A stretch of 64,000 nt of DNA, taken from assembly GCA_026075535.2 (NCBI GenBank), contig AP026540.1, positions 2,604,001 to 2,668,000 on the forward strand, read 5' to 3'. The notes beneath the pieces are model-generated. The model was not told the DNA's origin and ran no database searches. It saw only the letters and a list, made by a program, of their open reading frames with translations. Of the stretch, positions 23,511 through 36,700 are shown one piece after another. The position numbers were made by a program, and so were the translations under genes. Source of the DNA: Tricholoma matsutake. Its lineage: Eukaryota; Basidiomycota; Agaricomycetes; Agaricales; Tricholomataceae. The first letter of the stretch is position 1; each line of letters starts with the position of its first letter.

Positions 23511-24716
23511 ATGTCTCAAAACACACCACAATGACTTGGGTCTAGACAAACCCCAGACCGACCACCAAGAGAAGCGGAACCACAGCCAGGTTCATCTTGG
23601 TACAGATACAATGGAAGACTAGTCTGTTACTTGACCCCAGCACAGCGTTGGTTCTATGGATCAACTGACAGACAAAGAGGAGATTTCCTCACTGATGAAG
23701 ACTTTGAACAACCACACACACCCCCACCCAAAACATCCACCTGCTTCCTAACAGACAAAACCGATGACCTCTATAGCGAGATGTCCAAACTTGCCGCAAC
23801 CACACCGATGACGTCCGTGAAGGACATTCGAATCCAATCACCCACAGACTTCTCAGGAGAGCGGACCAGGACCACCAAGTTCCTGCAGGAGATGCTCCTG
23901 TACCTGCGAATCAATGACCAGGTCTATGACATGAATGACAAGAAGATCATCTTCACGCTGTCCTTCATGAATGGAGGGACAGCAGCTGCCTGTGCGCAGG
24001 CATTTGTCAACCAACACCAATCTGAGGGACTCGGAGAATATGCAGACTTCAGACAGAAGGTCCTAGAAACCTTCTCACCAATTGATGATGCCAGAATGGC
24101 AAAGACTGAGATCAAGAATCTCAAACAAGGTTCAGAGAACCTCGAAGAATATGTGGCAAACTTCCGCATCCTGAAAGACAGGACGGGAATCACAGAAGAT
24201 GCAGCCATGATTGAGTACTTCATGGATGGACTGCACCCCAAATTACTGAAGAGGGTACACACGATGGAGACAGTACCCAATACTCTCAAAGGCTGGATAA
24301 AGGCAGCTTCGAAATACGAAGGCCAATGGAAACGGGCCATGGCAATCCTGGGAAAGACCAGGCAGAACCAGAAGACAAATGAAACAACAAAGAAAGGACA
24401 GCCCTCTCTTGACATCAACCGACTGACAAACCAAGAACACATGGAACACCTCCAAAAGGGATTGTGTTTCATCTGCCACCAACCGGGACACTGATTGTCC
24501 GACCACAGGGATGGAAAGAACCCCACTCAGATGGGGTCAGCGCCCCCTCTCTACTGAAACTGCTTCACCCAGAAGAAGACTGGGGTGGACACCTACCAGA
24601 AGATCCGCACAATGCTGGATGAACTGGATGAAGAAGAAAAGGAACGAGCCCTCAACCTCATAGAGAAATTGGGTTTTCAGAACAGTGGCCTGATACGACG
24701 CCAGTCACTGCTGTAG
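23511..24716 (+). pseudogene. gag: gypsy-1 gag
   Basis: Structural capsid protein. The start ATG (23511) is the first after the primer site. One frame runs from 23511 to the TAG at 24714-24716, about 400 codons, broken only by TGA at 23532, 24492 and 24555. The retrotransposon gag core (about residues 100-260) includes the typical FSGERTRTTKFLQEMLLYL and ENLEEYVANF blocks. A zinc knuckle begins at CFICHQPGH (about 24465) and is cut by the TGA at 24492. The 3' end overlaps pol by roughly 77 nt. Confidence 0.85.
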
Positions 24717-27700
24717 TCTCCCTAGGATCTGTACTCTTAGCTACCATGAATAGACAATCTATGCACCTGTCTATTTGGGTAGCTGAGTCAGACAATGGGA
24801 AAGACGTCGCAACAAACGTGCTCCTCGACTCTGGAGCAGGAGGAGTCTTTATTGACTTGAAATTCGTCGAACGAGAAGGGATCAGGACATATCCCTTAGG
24901 CCACACCATCTGGGCCACAAACGTAGATGGAACCCTTAATAGGCAGGGAACGATCACAAGATATGTGAAAGGGAGGCTCCACATCAATGGACGGAGCTAC
25001 CCAATGGAATACCTAGTCGCCGGACTAGGCAAAGAATCGGTAATCCTGGGTCTGTCATGGCTGCGGGAGGTAAACCCGATCATTGATTGGAAGAAAGGAA
25101 CTCTTGAGTTCTGAGACGAAGGATGACGGGCTCAAATCCAACAAATCTTGGAGAAAATGAGAAGAGCTGAATGGGCCCTCCTGAACACCCTAAAACTCCC
25201 CAGGGTCAACACTGAAAGGGAGGCACTCAATGACAGAATGGCACAAATCCGACGCATTGTGGCCAAAACAAGACAGAGGCTCTCTGAAGAGAAAGAGAGA
25301 AGCCTTGCCCAAGCCAGATTGGCTGTGGCAAAAAGAAGAAAGAGGCTCTCTGAAGAGAAAGAAGGGAACCTCACCTGAGCCCGACTGGCCATGGCAAGAA
25401 CAAAGGAAAGGCTTTCTGAGAAGAAAGCGAAGGAGCTGAATTCGGTCCAGAAAGCCGTCGCAAAGACCAGGACCAAGGGCACTCCTAAAGAAGAAAGGAA
25501 TCTTGAAGCAGCAAGACATGCCATCGCCAAGACCCAAGAAAACCAGAGGAAAGAACAACTGGAGAAGGGCAAAAACAATGGATGCGACAGGACATGACAA
25601 ATCGTGCAAAAGATGAAAGAATTGCTAACCTCCACAGGGGAGGGAAGCACTGGCAAAAGGGACATGAAAACAACACTATGAAACAGGATAAACAACCCTC
25701 AACAAGGGACTACCCCGACCCATGATTATAGGACCCCAGATCACGGTACCATCAATGCTGAAGTACCTATGCCCAGGGAGACTCCCCCTCAGGTGAAGGT
25801 CAAAGAAGTACCTGATGAGGAACTACTGGCAGACACCAGCATGGAAATACGAGCAACAGGAGGGACCCACAAACAAGATGTGACAGACCTCCTGATCGCA
25901 TATGTACAAGGAGAACTGGTCATTGGCATATTTGAACCACCAGAAGAACCACCCCTCACCAAGAAACACTGAGGACCGACCCATATGTACATACGGAAAA
26001 CGAACATGATCTCCAGGATTACAAAAGCCAAGGACTCCCCACGATATGTATTCTTGAAGAGCGCATGGATCAGAGCAAAGACATCCATTTCCCAGTGACT
26101 CGCGCATGAGCAAGATGAGGGGAGGGGGGCCAGCAAACAGACCCTGGATGACTTACTGCCACCGGAATACCAGAAATACAGACAGGTATTCGAAAAGGCC
26201 GCATCTGAACGATTCCCGGAATCAAGACCATGGGATCATGCAATTGACTTGAAGGAAGACTTTGTACTGAAGGATTGCAAAGTCTACCCACTGACACCAA
26301 AAGAACAAGAGAAACTCAATGAGTTTCTTGATGAAAACCTGGAAAAAGGATACATCTGACTGTCAAAATTGCCCATGGCATCCCCATTCTTCTTCGTGTT
26401 GAAGAAGGACTCTGACGCTCTGCGACCTTGCCAAGACTATCGCTATCTGAATGAAGGAACGATCTGGAACAACTACCCCCTGCCACTGATCAGAGACCTC
26501 TTGGACAAGCTGAAGGGAGCAAGATTTTTCACAAAGCTTGATATTTGATGGGGATATCATAACATATGGATAAAGAAAGGAGACGAGTGGAAGGCAGCAT
26601 TCAAGACTAACCGAGGGCTATTTGAGCCAATGGTGATGTTCTTTGGGCTGTGCAACTCACCGGCAACATTCCAGGCCATGATGAACGATCTCTTCCGAGA
26701 CATGTTAGATGAAGGATGGCTCGTCATCTACATGGATGACATCCTGATCTTCTTGAAGATGGAAGAAGAACACCAGATAAGGACCGAAAGGGTCCTCGAA
26801 CAACTACGACAATGTGATCTCTACCTGAAAATAGAGAAGTGCAAGTTCAATGTGCAAGAAGTCAATTTCTTGGGCATGATCATTAGGCCCAACAAACTTG
26901 CAATGGACAACACAAAACTGGCTGGGATCAAGGACTGGCCCACACGAAAGACAGTGAAGGATGTAAGATCCTTCCTAGGATTCGGAAACTTCTATCGACG
27001 ATTTATTGGACACTTCATGGATCTGGCCAGACTGCTGAATGATTTGACAAAGAAGAACCAGAAATTCGAATGGACGAATGACTGCCAGCAGTTGTTCAAT
27101 GTGCTAAAAAGGAAGTTCAATGAAGCCCCAGTACTGCTGATGCCAGACACAGTGAAACCATTTGTGGTGGAATCTGACGCCTCGAAATTTGTGACAGGCA
27201 CAGTACTCAGACAACAGGGTGCCAATGGAGACTGGCACCCATGTGGATATATCTCTCACTCTTTCAATGAAGCAGAAAGAAATTACGAGATATACGACAG
27301 GGAACTACTGGGAGTAATCCAAGCACTGGAAACATGGAGACACTACCTACAGGGGATGCCATTCCCTGTGACGGTACTATCCGATCACAAGAACCTGACA
27401 TACTTCCATCAGGCACAGAAACTGAACCGACGACAAGCTAGATGGAGCATCTACCTGTCACAATTCAACCTGAAGCTACAACATGTACCAGGATTACAGA
27501 TGGTACAATCTGATGCCCTATCAAGGAGAGCAGATCATATAGCTGAAGAAGACACTGATAACGAGGACAAGACCATCCTCACTGACAAACTATTTGTGAA
27601 AACAATCGATGCTGAACTCCACGGAGCCCTGGTCTCAGCAATAATGAAGGATGACCTCGTAAATGACGCTTTACGAGCCCTGAAGAACAATGGAACTCCC

Positions 27701-29056
27701 CCAATCAAGTCTGCATTGGAGGACTGGAAATTCGAAGACGGCCTGCTCTTTTTCAAAGACAGGTGCTATGTGCCACAGGACAAAACCCTCTGCTGAGCGA
27801 TCATACGGAAATACCATGATAGCATCACAAGAGGGCACCCTGGACAATGGCAGATGATCAAACTGATCCGACGAGACTACTGGTGGCCAGGAATGGCCAA
27901 CTTCATAAAGAAGTACATTGAAGGCTGCGTGAAATGCCAGCAAATGAAGATCAACACACACCCGATGACCCCACCACCGACACCAATATCATCCAATGCC
28001 ACCAGACCATTCGAGCTGGTAACAACAGATTTCATTATGGACTTGCCCATAATAAATGGATTTGACTCAATCATGGTCATGGTAGACCATGGTCTTATGA
28101 AGGGGGTAATTTTTATCCCTTGTGCAAAGACGATCGACGCACTTGGCGCTGCAGACCTCTACCTGTGCCATGTATACACAAGATTTGGACTCCCCGGAAG
28201 AATCATCTCAGACAGAGACCCTCAATTCACATCCAAACTCTTCCGAGAACTCAGACGACTGCTCGGAATCAAGCTATCCATGAGCACCACCTATCACCCC
28301 CAGACCGATGGAGAAACGGAGCAAGTAAACCAAGAGCTGTGGGTTTACCTCCGCATGTTCTGTTCAAACAAACCAGAAGATTGGGAGTGTTATCTCCCAA
28401 CAGCAGAATTCACGCATAACCAGAAGATGCACTCCACAGTAAAACATTCACCATTTTACTTGATGATGGGATATCAACCACGCACTATCCCCACCCCTTA
28501 TGAAAAGACGAACGTGCTGGCCGCCGAACAGAGAATCCAAGAACTTCTCTCTGTGAGAAGGGAAGCTCTTGCTGCACACAAACTGGCCAGACAGGCTATG
28601 GCTGCCTGAACAAAAGGGCGATATGAACCATTCAAGGTTGGAGAACAAGTATGGCTTGACTCCAAGAACCTGAAGATTGGCTACCCAATGAGAAAATTGG
28701 CGCCAAAATGAGAAGGGCCCTTCACAATCAAAGATGCCCTGTCGAGAACGACATACCGACTGAAACTGCCACCGAGATGGAAGATCCACCCAGTCTTCCA
28801 TGCAGCTTTACTCACACAATACCATGAGAATGACACTCATGGGTGAAATTTCCTGACTCCACCACCTGACCTCGTGGAAGGAGAAAATGAATACAAGGTG
28901 GAAGCGATCATCGCACACAAAAAACACAGCAAGACACGCTGTTACCTCGTGAAATGGATTGACTACCCGACATCCGAGAACACATGGGAACCCAAATCAA
29001 ACTTGAAGAATGCACCCAAGATCCTGACGGCATATAAGAAGAGACATCACCTCTGA
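24637..29056 (+). pseudogene. pol: gypsy-1 pol (PR-RT-RNaseH-IN-chromodomain)
   Basis: One frame, -1 to gag, runs about 4.4 kb with no frameshift. Protease has LLDSGAGGVFID (about 24820). RT has the catalytic IYMDDILIF (about 26730). RNase H has ESDASKFVTGT, then the ERNYEIYDRE and LSDHKNLTYF blocks. Integrase has the HHCC finger (CVKCQQMK, about 27930) and the DDE residues in TTDFIMDLP, ISDRDPQFTS and QTDGETEQVNQ. A C-terminal chromodomain carries YLVKWIDYPTSENTWEP (about 28940-28990). Thirteen TGA stops interrupt it: 25112, 25124, 25376, 25595, 25679, 25970, 26096, 26357, 26546, 27794, 28607, 28709 and 28844. A Lys/Arg/Glu-rich linker of repeated KRLSEEKE-like units lies between protease and RT (25150-25600). 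The chromodomain would target integration to marked chromatin. Confidence 0.92.
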
Positions 29057-29219
29057 TGAGAGCCCAAGAAACCCCCACTATCTGAACCAAACCCCAGCCA
29101 AACGACACCCCTGATACCCTCCAAATGACAATTGACCCACTGAACATTGATGCCCCTCACGTTCACCCCCACCCCCCCCCCCCCCCTTTTTTTTGATAAA
29201 GAACGAATACGAGAAGAAC

Positions 29220-29657
29220 ATGGTGACTGGATGACGAGTCATTGACCAGTCACCAAGAATGAACAGACTGCTGGGGCAACCCTCTTGGGAATGGCCGCAC
29301 GGAATCACATTCTGGATAAACAGAGATGACTGGATAAAAAGAATATCCTCGACTTGCCCGAGATGCTGCCTCTATATGCGGAGGAGCACAAAAATGGATT
29401 TAACCTGGGTAAAAGCACAATTCAAAGAATGGTGCTTCAAGGGAGAATTAGACGATGGCGACTATTTCCCTGAAGAATTCATTATCGACCGGGATGGTCT
29501 GACCCCAGGCAGGAGACCACTAGTGGGAATTGGCCCACTACTGTGGAATGACCTTCAGTGGAACACCCACTACAACGAAGAAAGTGGATTTGAGCTGGCA
29601 AGGCAGCTCTTATTCGGACGACATGGAGAACTGGGGACATTGCTGCGTTCCAGCTGA
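29220..29657 (+). CDS. Extra ORF between gypsy-1 pol and 3' LTR
   Basis: From ATG 29220, one TGA at 29232 is followed by 141 open codons to the stop at 29655-29657. A downstream ATG at 29259 gives 132 residues. The protein is Trp-rich, with blocks such as PSWEWPHGITFW and RRPLVGIGPLLWNDLQWN. It has a Cys pair (CPRCC) and no recognised domain, signal peptide or membrane segment. It sits after a long poly-C/poly-T tract (about 29165-29194) and is not in the pol frame. The isolated TGA is again of the CGA type. It could be an accessory protein of this gypsy lineage, or captured sequence. Confidence 0.55.
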
Positions 29658-29711
29658 CACCCCCACACATTGACACCCCTGACCACTGAGCACAACTAGG
29701 TGTGAACCAAT

Positions 29712-29845
29712 TGTCTGCAAAGACGTTAAACTACTGATTGTCCACAAAGACGTTAAACTACTGATCATCCACAAAGACGTTAAACTACCAACCATCTGCA
29801 GAGACGTTAAACTACCGAGCATCCGCAAAGATGTAAAACTATGGT
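29712..29845 (+). repeat. 27-bp minisatellite in gypsy-1 3' region
   Basis: Five units carry gacgttaaacta at 29722, 29749, 29776 and 29803, with a variant at 29830, exactly 27 bp apart. It lies between the extra ORF and the purine tract. Confidence 0.85.
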
Positions 29846-30088
29846 GATTGCCCTTGATACTGCACAGACCCTACAGACCCCTCCCCTTCTGATGACACCA
29901 CCGACTCCTTGACACCACTGCTAAGGGCAGTATAGAACGAAAAGAACCCAATCACGGTCCAAGCTTGGACATGAACGATTCCTCCACCACACCCCTCGAT
30001 CCTGACCCACCCACATATCCAGACCATACCCAATCAGACTGCAGAGGAGAGACGAAAATTTAGGTCAAAGTGTGGAACTTTCGACCAT

Positions 30089-30101
30089 AGCAGGGGGGTA
30101 A
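30089..30101 (+). other. gypsy-1 polypurine tract
   Basis: agcaggggggtaa directly precedes the 3' LTR start TGTTACAA at 30102, where plus-strand DNA priming is expected. Confidence 0.75.
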
Positions 30102-30798
30102 TGTTACAATTTTCCTTGTAACTCATGGAACCCAACCAACCCGACCAACCCGACGATCCCCTCCAGACAGGAGGCACTACCTTATTCATGCCTAGGGCAT
30201 GTCCTTGACACCAGACACATGCACGACGCATGCCGACTGCATGCATTCGATCCCCTTCCCGTGGAAGGCACCCTTGATGCATGGTGACTCCATGCACCCA
30301 AACCCATTCCCACACATGCTGTGATATGACAGCCCCTTGACATGAGGTCCATGACATCAGATGCCTCATGCTAGGCATGAGGCTTATCTCTTATTGTTCC
30401 TTGACATGCTGTGCTGCAGCACTCTGTGACATCGGACACCTCATGCAAGGCATGAGGCTTATTGTTTCTATTCATACCTGATACGCATCTACCTTTCTGA
30501 TTGGATGATAAGGACCTTCCTACTAGTATAAGTACTGTGACTTGTAGTAGGGATGTCCTTAGTTTAGATCTAGGCAATTAACAGCCTTTTAACTTGCAAC
30601 TCGCAAACTTACTCGAAACCACTAAGGAGGCCCCTTAGTGCGTGAACCTGAACGACTCTATGCAGAAGTCCTGCTAGAGTGCACTACCAATCTTATGTTG
30701 GACGCTCCGAGTAAAGACCAGTGCTGAACGACTCGTCGAGGAAGCACCTCGTCGAACAACATTGACTAGATCGAGTGGTTGAGGCTTCGCCTTTAACA
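30102..30798 (+). repeat. gypsy-1 3' LTR with internal duplication
   Basis: 697 bp, 76 bp longer than the 5' LTR. The difference is a segmental tandem duplication around 30385-30460 of the region containing gacatc-gatgcctcatgc and aggcatgaggcttat. The start word AGTTTAGATCT is kept at about 30555. Confidence 0.9.
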
Positions 30799-31063
30799 GA
30801 AATGTTCAAGTTAATGCTAAGGGATGAGTGAGCTTACTGTTGTCATTCCCATCAAACTTGCACTTCGAAGTTTCCTATTTCAAATTATCCCAAATCATCG
30901 GTGGATATCATCAATAGTTGTAGCACCATACCTTTGCTTTGACCATGTATGATGGGTTATACTAAAATGACTCAAGCTGGAAGTTGGGACAATGTGGGGA
31001 CTAATAAAACAGAAGGATGTTCACAGATGATAAGATTTTACAAGATATACTATACATAGGTAA

Positions 31064-33085
31064 TTATGGAAGCTGGGTAGGAACAACTGCGGCATGGCCA
31101 AATAAACAATAGAAAGTTTGCATATAAAAACAAGCTATGTGGTCCTTGAGTTGCTGGACATCTGCTTCAGTATACATATTATGTGATGCCAGATCAGGTA
31201 GTAAAAGAGGTGTCGGCTTCAGTCCATCCCAATCCCTCATTAATGCCCTCACCGCCAGCAAAAATGGTAACCTTTCTCGCCAGTCATGAGCTTGCAAACT
31301 AAAATTTGCCCACTGTACATTGGTGACGACTAGAGAAGGTACATCGAAACACTTTAGCACCATAGCCTGCCACTCATGTTCACCCCAGTGGGGTGACAAG
31401 CCTGAGGCATGCTTGTCAAGGGCCAAAAGCTCAAAGCAGAAATTAAGCTCAGTCAATTCCCATAGAATTTTCTGTGCCTCATCAACTGGCACTGTGGGAC
31501 AACTGTCAGATGGTGGAGGACAAAGGTCAATCTGGAGTTCATCCAAAGCATCTGCAAAGATGGCCTTGACTTGTTCACATTGACAAATTAAACTTGGCTT
31601 GTGGCTGTGTGCCACAAGCCCATCAAGAAGAAAATCATGCCACTGTTGACTGAACAAGGGAGATGCTGAGCCTTCCACTGAAAATACTCGTAAGATGCAG
31701 GCAGGTTGAAATACTTTCCATGTGGCAAAGAATTTTGCATGGTGAGCCTCGTTGGTGGAAGCAAAAATCACTGCCTCAGGAAATAGATAACACGTGTGAT
31801 AAGATACTGGGGGTTCATCCCTTTTAGCCACCTTCAATGCATCACGCCAGGCAGGAATTGGGAGTGGCATGAGGGGGCTCTCATACACATCAAACTTGTC
31901 GTGGCCCATTGGCGGATTTGAAGATTTCTGCTTATTATCTGTCATGGGAGGGTGAGTTGATGGATGACAAAACAACTCTGGTTACTTACAAAGAACTCCT
32001 TTTCCCTTACCCTTGTTGGCACCATATTGTTGGCTAACTCCCCCAATGGCCCTGGTGCCTGGTCCATCTTTTGATCTTACTAAGGCTTTTATGTGTCTTG
32101 ATGCAGATGTATTCATTTTGCTGGCATGGAGGGCGAACAGATCCAGATAGTGCAGGAGGTTGCAAGCATACAGTAAGATTGCCTCATGCTTGTGATGAGA
32201 ACTAGCTGGGCCCCAGTATATAATAGGGTAATTGAAGTGGTGTGGCTCAAAGCAGATCCCATAGTGGTGCGGTACCATAAGTGGGACAACTGCGAGTATA
32301 TTTGTTTGGCCAAGGTCCAAGGCTGGCCATGTCAACCAGAACAGAAGGCCTGCATGGAAAAAGTCCTGTGCAATGCAAATATCATTGGTGAAAACACCAA
32401 CAGTGTTGGCAATTTCGACTGATGGGGAGCCCACTGCCAACCTAGTTGAGTCCATCCAAGGTTTGTACACCTCCATGTAATCCAACATTGCCATTACATC
32501 AAGCCAACACCTTTGCACATCCCTCATGCCAAACGCCATCTGACGGAAGTTCATCCATACTGACCCAAGATGGATGAGGCTATGCTCAATCATTTTAACC
32601 ATTGGACCAAGGGTAGGCGGCACCCGAGATTTGGATGAATTTGACATGAATGCTTGGACCTGAGATAACAAAATTGACACTGAACACTTCAGCTTGTGCA
32701 GCTTTGAATCCAATAGCTTGCCAAGGCCCCGAATGGGGGATACTGGGTCCCTCAAGGGTATAAAGTCCTCATGCATAGGTTCCCACCATATAATTAAATG
32801 GGCAGAAAGCGATTTAGCCCTAGGAATTGCACTGTGGTGACAGTTAAACACATTATAAGGCTGTGGCCAGAGAATAGGATCGTCATCTGCATAGAGGCTG
32901 TTGGTGCGCATCATTACTTTATGGTCTCCAGCTGGTGGTTCGGGGATGAAGGTTCAATTAGGAGTGGTGACAAAATATTCTCCATCAAAGAGGAGAGCCC
33001 CAACTTTGCCATCCGTCGCACCAATGGGCCCCATAAGAACACATTCAGCAGGCAAGCCATCACAAACTCAAGATTCAACACACTA
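31064..33085 (-). pseudogene. Orphan gene of a multi-copy Agaricomycete family
   Basis: Two exons on minus: about 33085-31990 and 31938-31064, joined by a 51-bp intron (GTAAGT...CATGACAG). Exon 1 includes CWLDVMAMLDYMEVY and GVFTNDICIAQDFF. Exon 2 ends FGHAAVVPTQLP and stop. Total is about 650 residues with no domain I recognise. The only interruption is one TGA near 32955, at an expected Arg. Upstream (33280-33480) lies the gtctgactttt/gtcac module shared with the fragments at 16-17 kb and 45-46 kb. The family recurs three times in this window, so it behaves like mobile cargo. Function unknown. Confidence 0.65.
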
Positions 33086-33279
33086 TAATCAACTCAAAAC
33101 CTCAGCAAATCATCATCCACAAGCATGGCAGTCATTTTGATGAGTTCCTGCTAGCCATGAGAATACTACTTAGTACTAGTAAGAGAGGTACAGGTAAGGG
33201 CTTACAAATGATGTAAATATAGTGTTGAGCCTTTAAGGCACCAAAGGCATCCACAGACAACTTGACAGAATCCAAATGT

Positions 33280-33770
33280 AGGATTGAGTGACAAAAAGTC
33301 AGACTCAAGGCAGGTGACAAAAAGTCAGACCTGCAGGTGATGAAAAATGAGTAGGAGAAAATGGAGCACAGAAAGAAGCAGCAAGCTTCAAGTTGGAAGT
33401 AGTACTCGGATGAACTTGAACTTCAAGCTTTCAAAATTTCAAGTTCAAGTTCAAGCTCAGGCTCTTGAACTTGAAATGTCTGACTCAGCTGTTTCAAGTT
33501 CTCATGCTAATGTAGGGTTAAGGTTAACCGCAGGCAAATCTTACACAGCCACCAAAATTCAAGTTCAAAGTGGCGGCAGCTCTTGTTCTTGAAGCTTAAA
33601 GCTTAAAGTCTGAGTCTCATTCTCGTCGTATCTTACCATATTCCTGGCAGCAGTTAAAAGTGCTGGTCTGACTTTTCGTCACCTGCACTGGTGTTGAGTC
33701 TGACTTCTTGTCACTCAAGTGCCACTTGAAACCTCTAGTACCTGACATTTGTGTATAACTTGAAGTTCAA
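33280..33770. promoter_or_regulatory. Inverted non-coding modules between two divergent genes
   Basis: Two copies of a module lie in opposite orientation. tgacaaaaagtcagac occurs at 33288-33305 and again near 33310-33330. The opposite strand's tctgacttttcgtcacctgc is at about 33667-33690, followed by tctgacttcttgtcac. Between them runs ttcaagttcaagttcaag (about 33445). The region separates the minus orphan from the plus JmjC gene and may be a shared promoter. That role is inference. Confidence 0.45.
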
Positions 33771-33790
33771 GGTTGCAGTGCTAGGATGAA

Positions 33791-36700
33791 ATGGCTGACC
33801 AGGAGAAATTTCGTACCACAAGCACCTTTTTCAAAGACATTCCTTGGAAAATGGATGTTGTCTCTGCCCCTGGTGGTCTTGATAAACTAGAAATGGCGGT
33901 ATCTAATGTGTGTGTGAGTTGACTCACTTTTCAATTATTTTCTGTTAATGCTTATTCTGCTAAGGCGTACTTGGGTGTGATTCATGAGCAGGAGAACTTG
34001 TGCCAATCTGGGTCAACATACTTTACAGAAATGGAGAAATTGATGGTCCTGCAAAGATTTTGTCTAACCGGTGACTTTCCTGAGAAAAAGGCCGACATAC
34101 TTGTGAAGGAACTTCTGAAGTATAGCCTCCTGGATGTAGTCACATTCATTTTTGATATGGCATCAGAGAGCAATTCCAAAGAAAGGGGGGAAGTGCCATT
34201 CATTGATAAGATTGTGCGTCTCTTTTTCTTTGTAACACTACTTGCCTGTTTAAAAATATACCTCTCAGGGCCATGCAACTATGGGTGACTGGCCCAAAGT
34301 CATCAAAACTGTGATTGGAAGCATGGAATCTGATAGCACATATATGTTTCTTAATGCAACGACTGGGGATGATCGGCTCTCTGCCTGTTATCATGCAGTT
34401 TGTTATGCCATGGGGAATGTTCACAGGGTGAAGATTATCCAAAACTTTGTGGCTGGCAATTTCATCTGTCCTATCTTCTCCAAGTACATGTGCTGCGCTC
34501 TCCATATTATTTTCCCCCAACACTTTAGTCATCAGGGTAATTTGTACTTGCCCAATGACAAGAACAATCTCAAGGAGGCACTTGGAAAGTAAGGGCATAA
34601 TTTTATGACAGACCTTTCCTAATGTTCACAATGTGTCAGATATGGTGTTTCAGTAGACCACAAGAATTTTGACATAGTGCCAGAAATGTTACAAAACCCT
34701 TTATTTATTGCTCTTGCCCTTTCACCACTATTCCTCCTTGTCAATCGTTTGTTAATAAACGTGTCTTTTGGGAAGACAAAAATGTTTGAGGTATGAGAGC
34801 ACTTGAAACTGGAAGGATGCCACTGATTCCTAAACATTATTATAGCTCTGGAAATCATTTGGTAACAAATGACCCACCATAATTAGAAAGGTTGAAAAAT
34901 GACTATTAAGAGTTATATTTGATATTGCCACCACAAAAACAACCGTAACAATTCCAGGGTTATTGGTGGAAGCATTCACAGATATCTCTGCAATGGGTGT
35001 ACATGATATATGTAATGATGATGCCAGTTGGTTCACAGCTGGTGAGACCTTCTTATATTATCTATGGACCGACTTTAATTTGATTTCTCAGATAATCCAA
35101 ATACTAAAGGTCCCTGTTGTTACCTCTGAATATCATGTGAACCATCATGTGGAGTCTCCTAATTTCTTTGCATGTGGTGCAACCTCTGTATGTGGTGGGC
35201 CTGGGGCTGTGGTGGATGCAGAAGAGGAGGAGGAGGAGGAGGAGGAGGATGGTGATAAAGATGAAAAATGTGTTTGTGAAGGATTGCGCCATCTTGGAGG
35301 TAGGAATTCTGAGGAAGATGATAGCTGTGGACAAGGAAATAGTGGCGCTGTGAGAGGGGCTTATCAACACCAAAATGACCAAGGAAGTGCTCAACCAGAA
35401 AGGCTCACTGGCAACTCTTGTATGGATATTGCCATGGATAGAGCAAGTGATGTGGATAGACCAGGTGTCGCACAGCAAGTAGAACAATTGGGAAGAGCTG
35501 GAGGGGAGGACGAGAATCCTAGTGCAATGGATGTTGATGTGGATACAGGAGATGTTGCAAACCGAGGAGAACAATCTGGTGTGGTGGATGTGGACATGAG
35601 AGACAGTATGAATGAGCATGACAAGGCTCCAAACGAAGAATCAAGCCCCCGCAAGATGCCTTCACCCTCTGACAATTCACTCTCCACTGAAAAGGACAGT
35701 CCAATCACTGGCAAAAAGTGAAAGAACCCAATGCGAGAGGCAAAAACAAAGAAAGCAGACGAATTGCCCCTTCCACCACCAAAAACAAAGTTAAAGTCAA
35801 GGTCAAAGCCAAGGCCAAAACCAAAACCAAAGCCTGAATCAAAAATTCAATCTGGACTGCAGTCTGTAGATGCCATGGAGCGCAACTATTTTGAGGAGAT
35901 CGAATTTGGAGGTGTTAGTAGACTTGTTGATATCATCAACTTAATGCAGGATATGGTCAGTCATTTGCCATCTTAAAAGAACACAATTTATTGTCCTTTG
36001 CAGATTAAACCTGAAAAACCAAACCTTTCAAGAACTCGAAAGGCATGCATGGTTATATGTGTGATAATTCATACCTAATAACTCATATTCCATCTATAGA
36101 AACGATTCGTAGGCAAATCAGTATTGCTATGGGCTCCTGGGAAGGATGACCCAGTTACATACACCCTGTCATTCCATGTAAGCTCTACCTAGACTCATTT
36201 GCCACAATATAGTGACTTTCAGCACTCCCTTAGTTTGCTGATGAGTGCTCCATGTTCAAAATTATTCACAGTGCTGTCATAGCGGGCTATAAAGACAGCC
36301 GACCTCTGTGGATGGCTTGTCTGGAGGAGAGCACATTTTGTATACTCTCAAAGCAGGAACTCAGGAGCAAGAGTGACCAAGAGATACAAGCAATATTCCA
36401 CCAAAAACATGTTGTAATACATGACCAATTTGAGCCTACACTCGCTTTCGACGAAAAGGGTTTGAAAACATTAGGGGACCTGTACAAGTCTGTGACAATT
36501 CATGGTGTGTTTGAAGCGTATTCTTGTTGTGTTTGGACATCCTGATTATGTGCCAGATTACTCAATTGAAAACTCCTTCGAAGCCAAATCATCTTGCCAC
36601 CTGAAGGGTACTTTAGAAGATATGCTGAGGTGTCATAGGGAGAAAAGTAAAATCCTCAATGCACTGGACTTCCCAATGCTGTCTGCCCCTCATCCTCCCA

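Larger units (their letters stand above)
22844..30798 (+). mobile_element. Complete Ty3/gypsy chromovirus (gypsy-1)
   Basis: A 7,955-bp LTR retrotransposon. The LTRs are 22844-23464 and 30102-30798, each starting TGTTACAA and ending TTAACA. It is flanked by a perfect 5-bp target duplication, GAAAT (22839-22843 and 30799-30803). Internally there are a primer-binding candidate, gag, pol (protease, RT, RNase H, integrase, chromodomain), an extra ORF, a 27-bp minisatellite and a purine tract. Pol lies in the -1 frame relative to gag. Coding frames are intact except for TGA stops, so the copy is dead but structurally complete. Confidence 0.95.

Noticed and set aside
23924..25695. Long minus-strand reading frames antisense to gypsy-1 gag and pol
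   Set aside because: They mirror the coding strand of clear retrotransposon genes, have Phe/Ser/Leu-rich composition and no domain; they are shadows.
29706..29845. CRISPR-like spacing of short repeats
   Set aside because: 27-bp head-to-tail units without unique spacers inside a retrotransposon 3' region of a fungal genome; an ordinary minisatellite.
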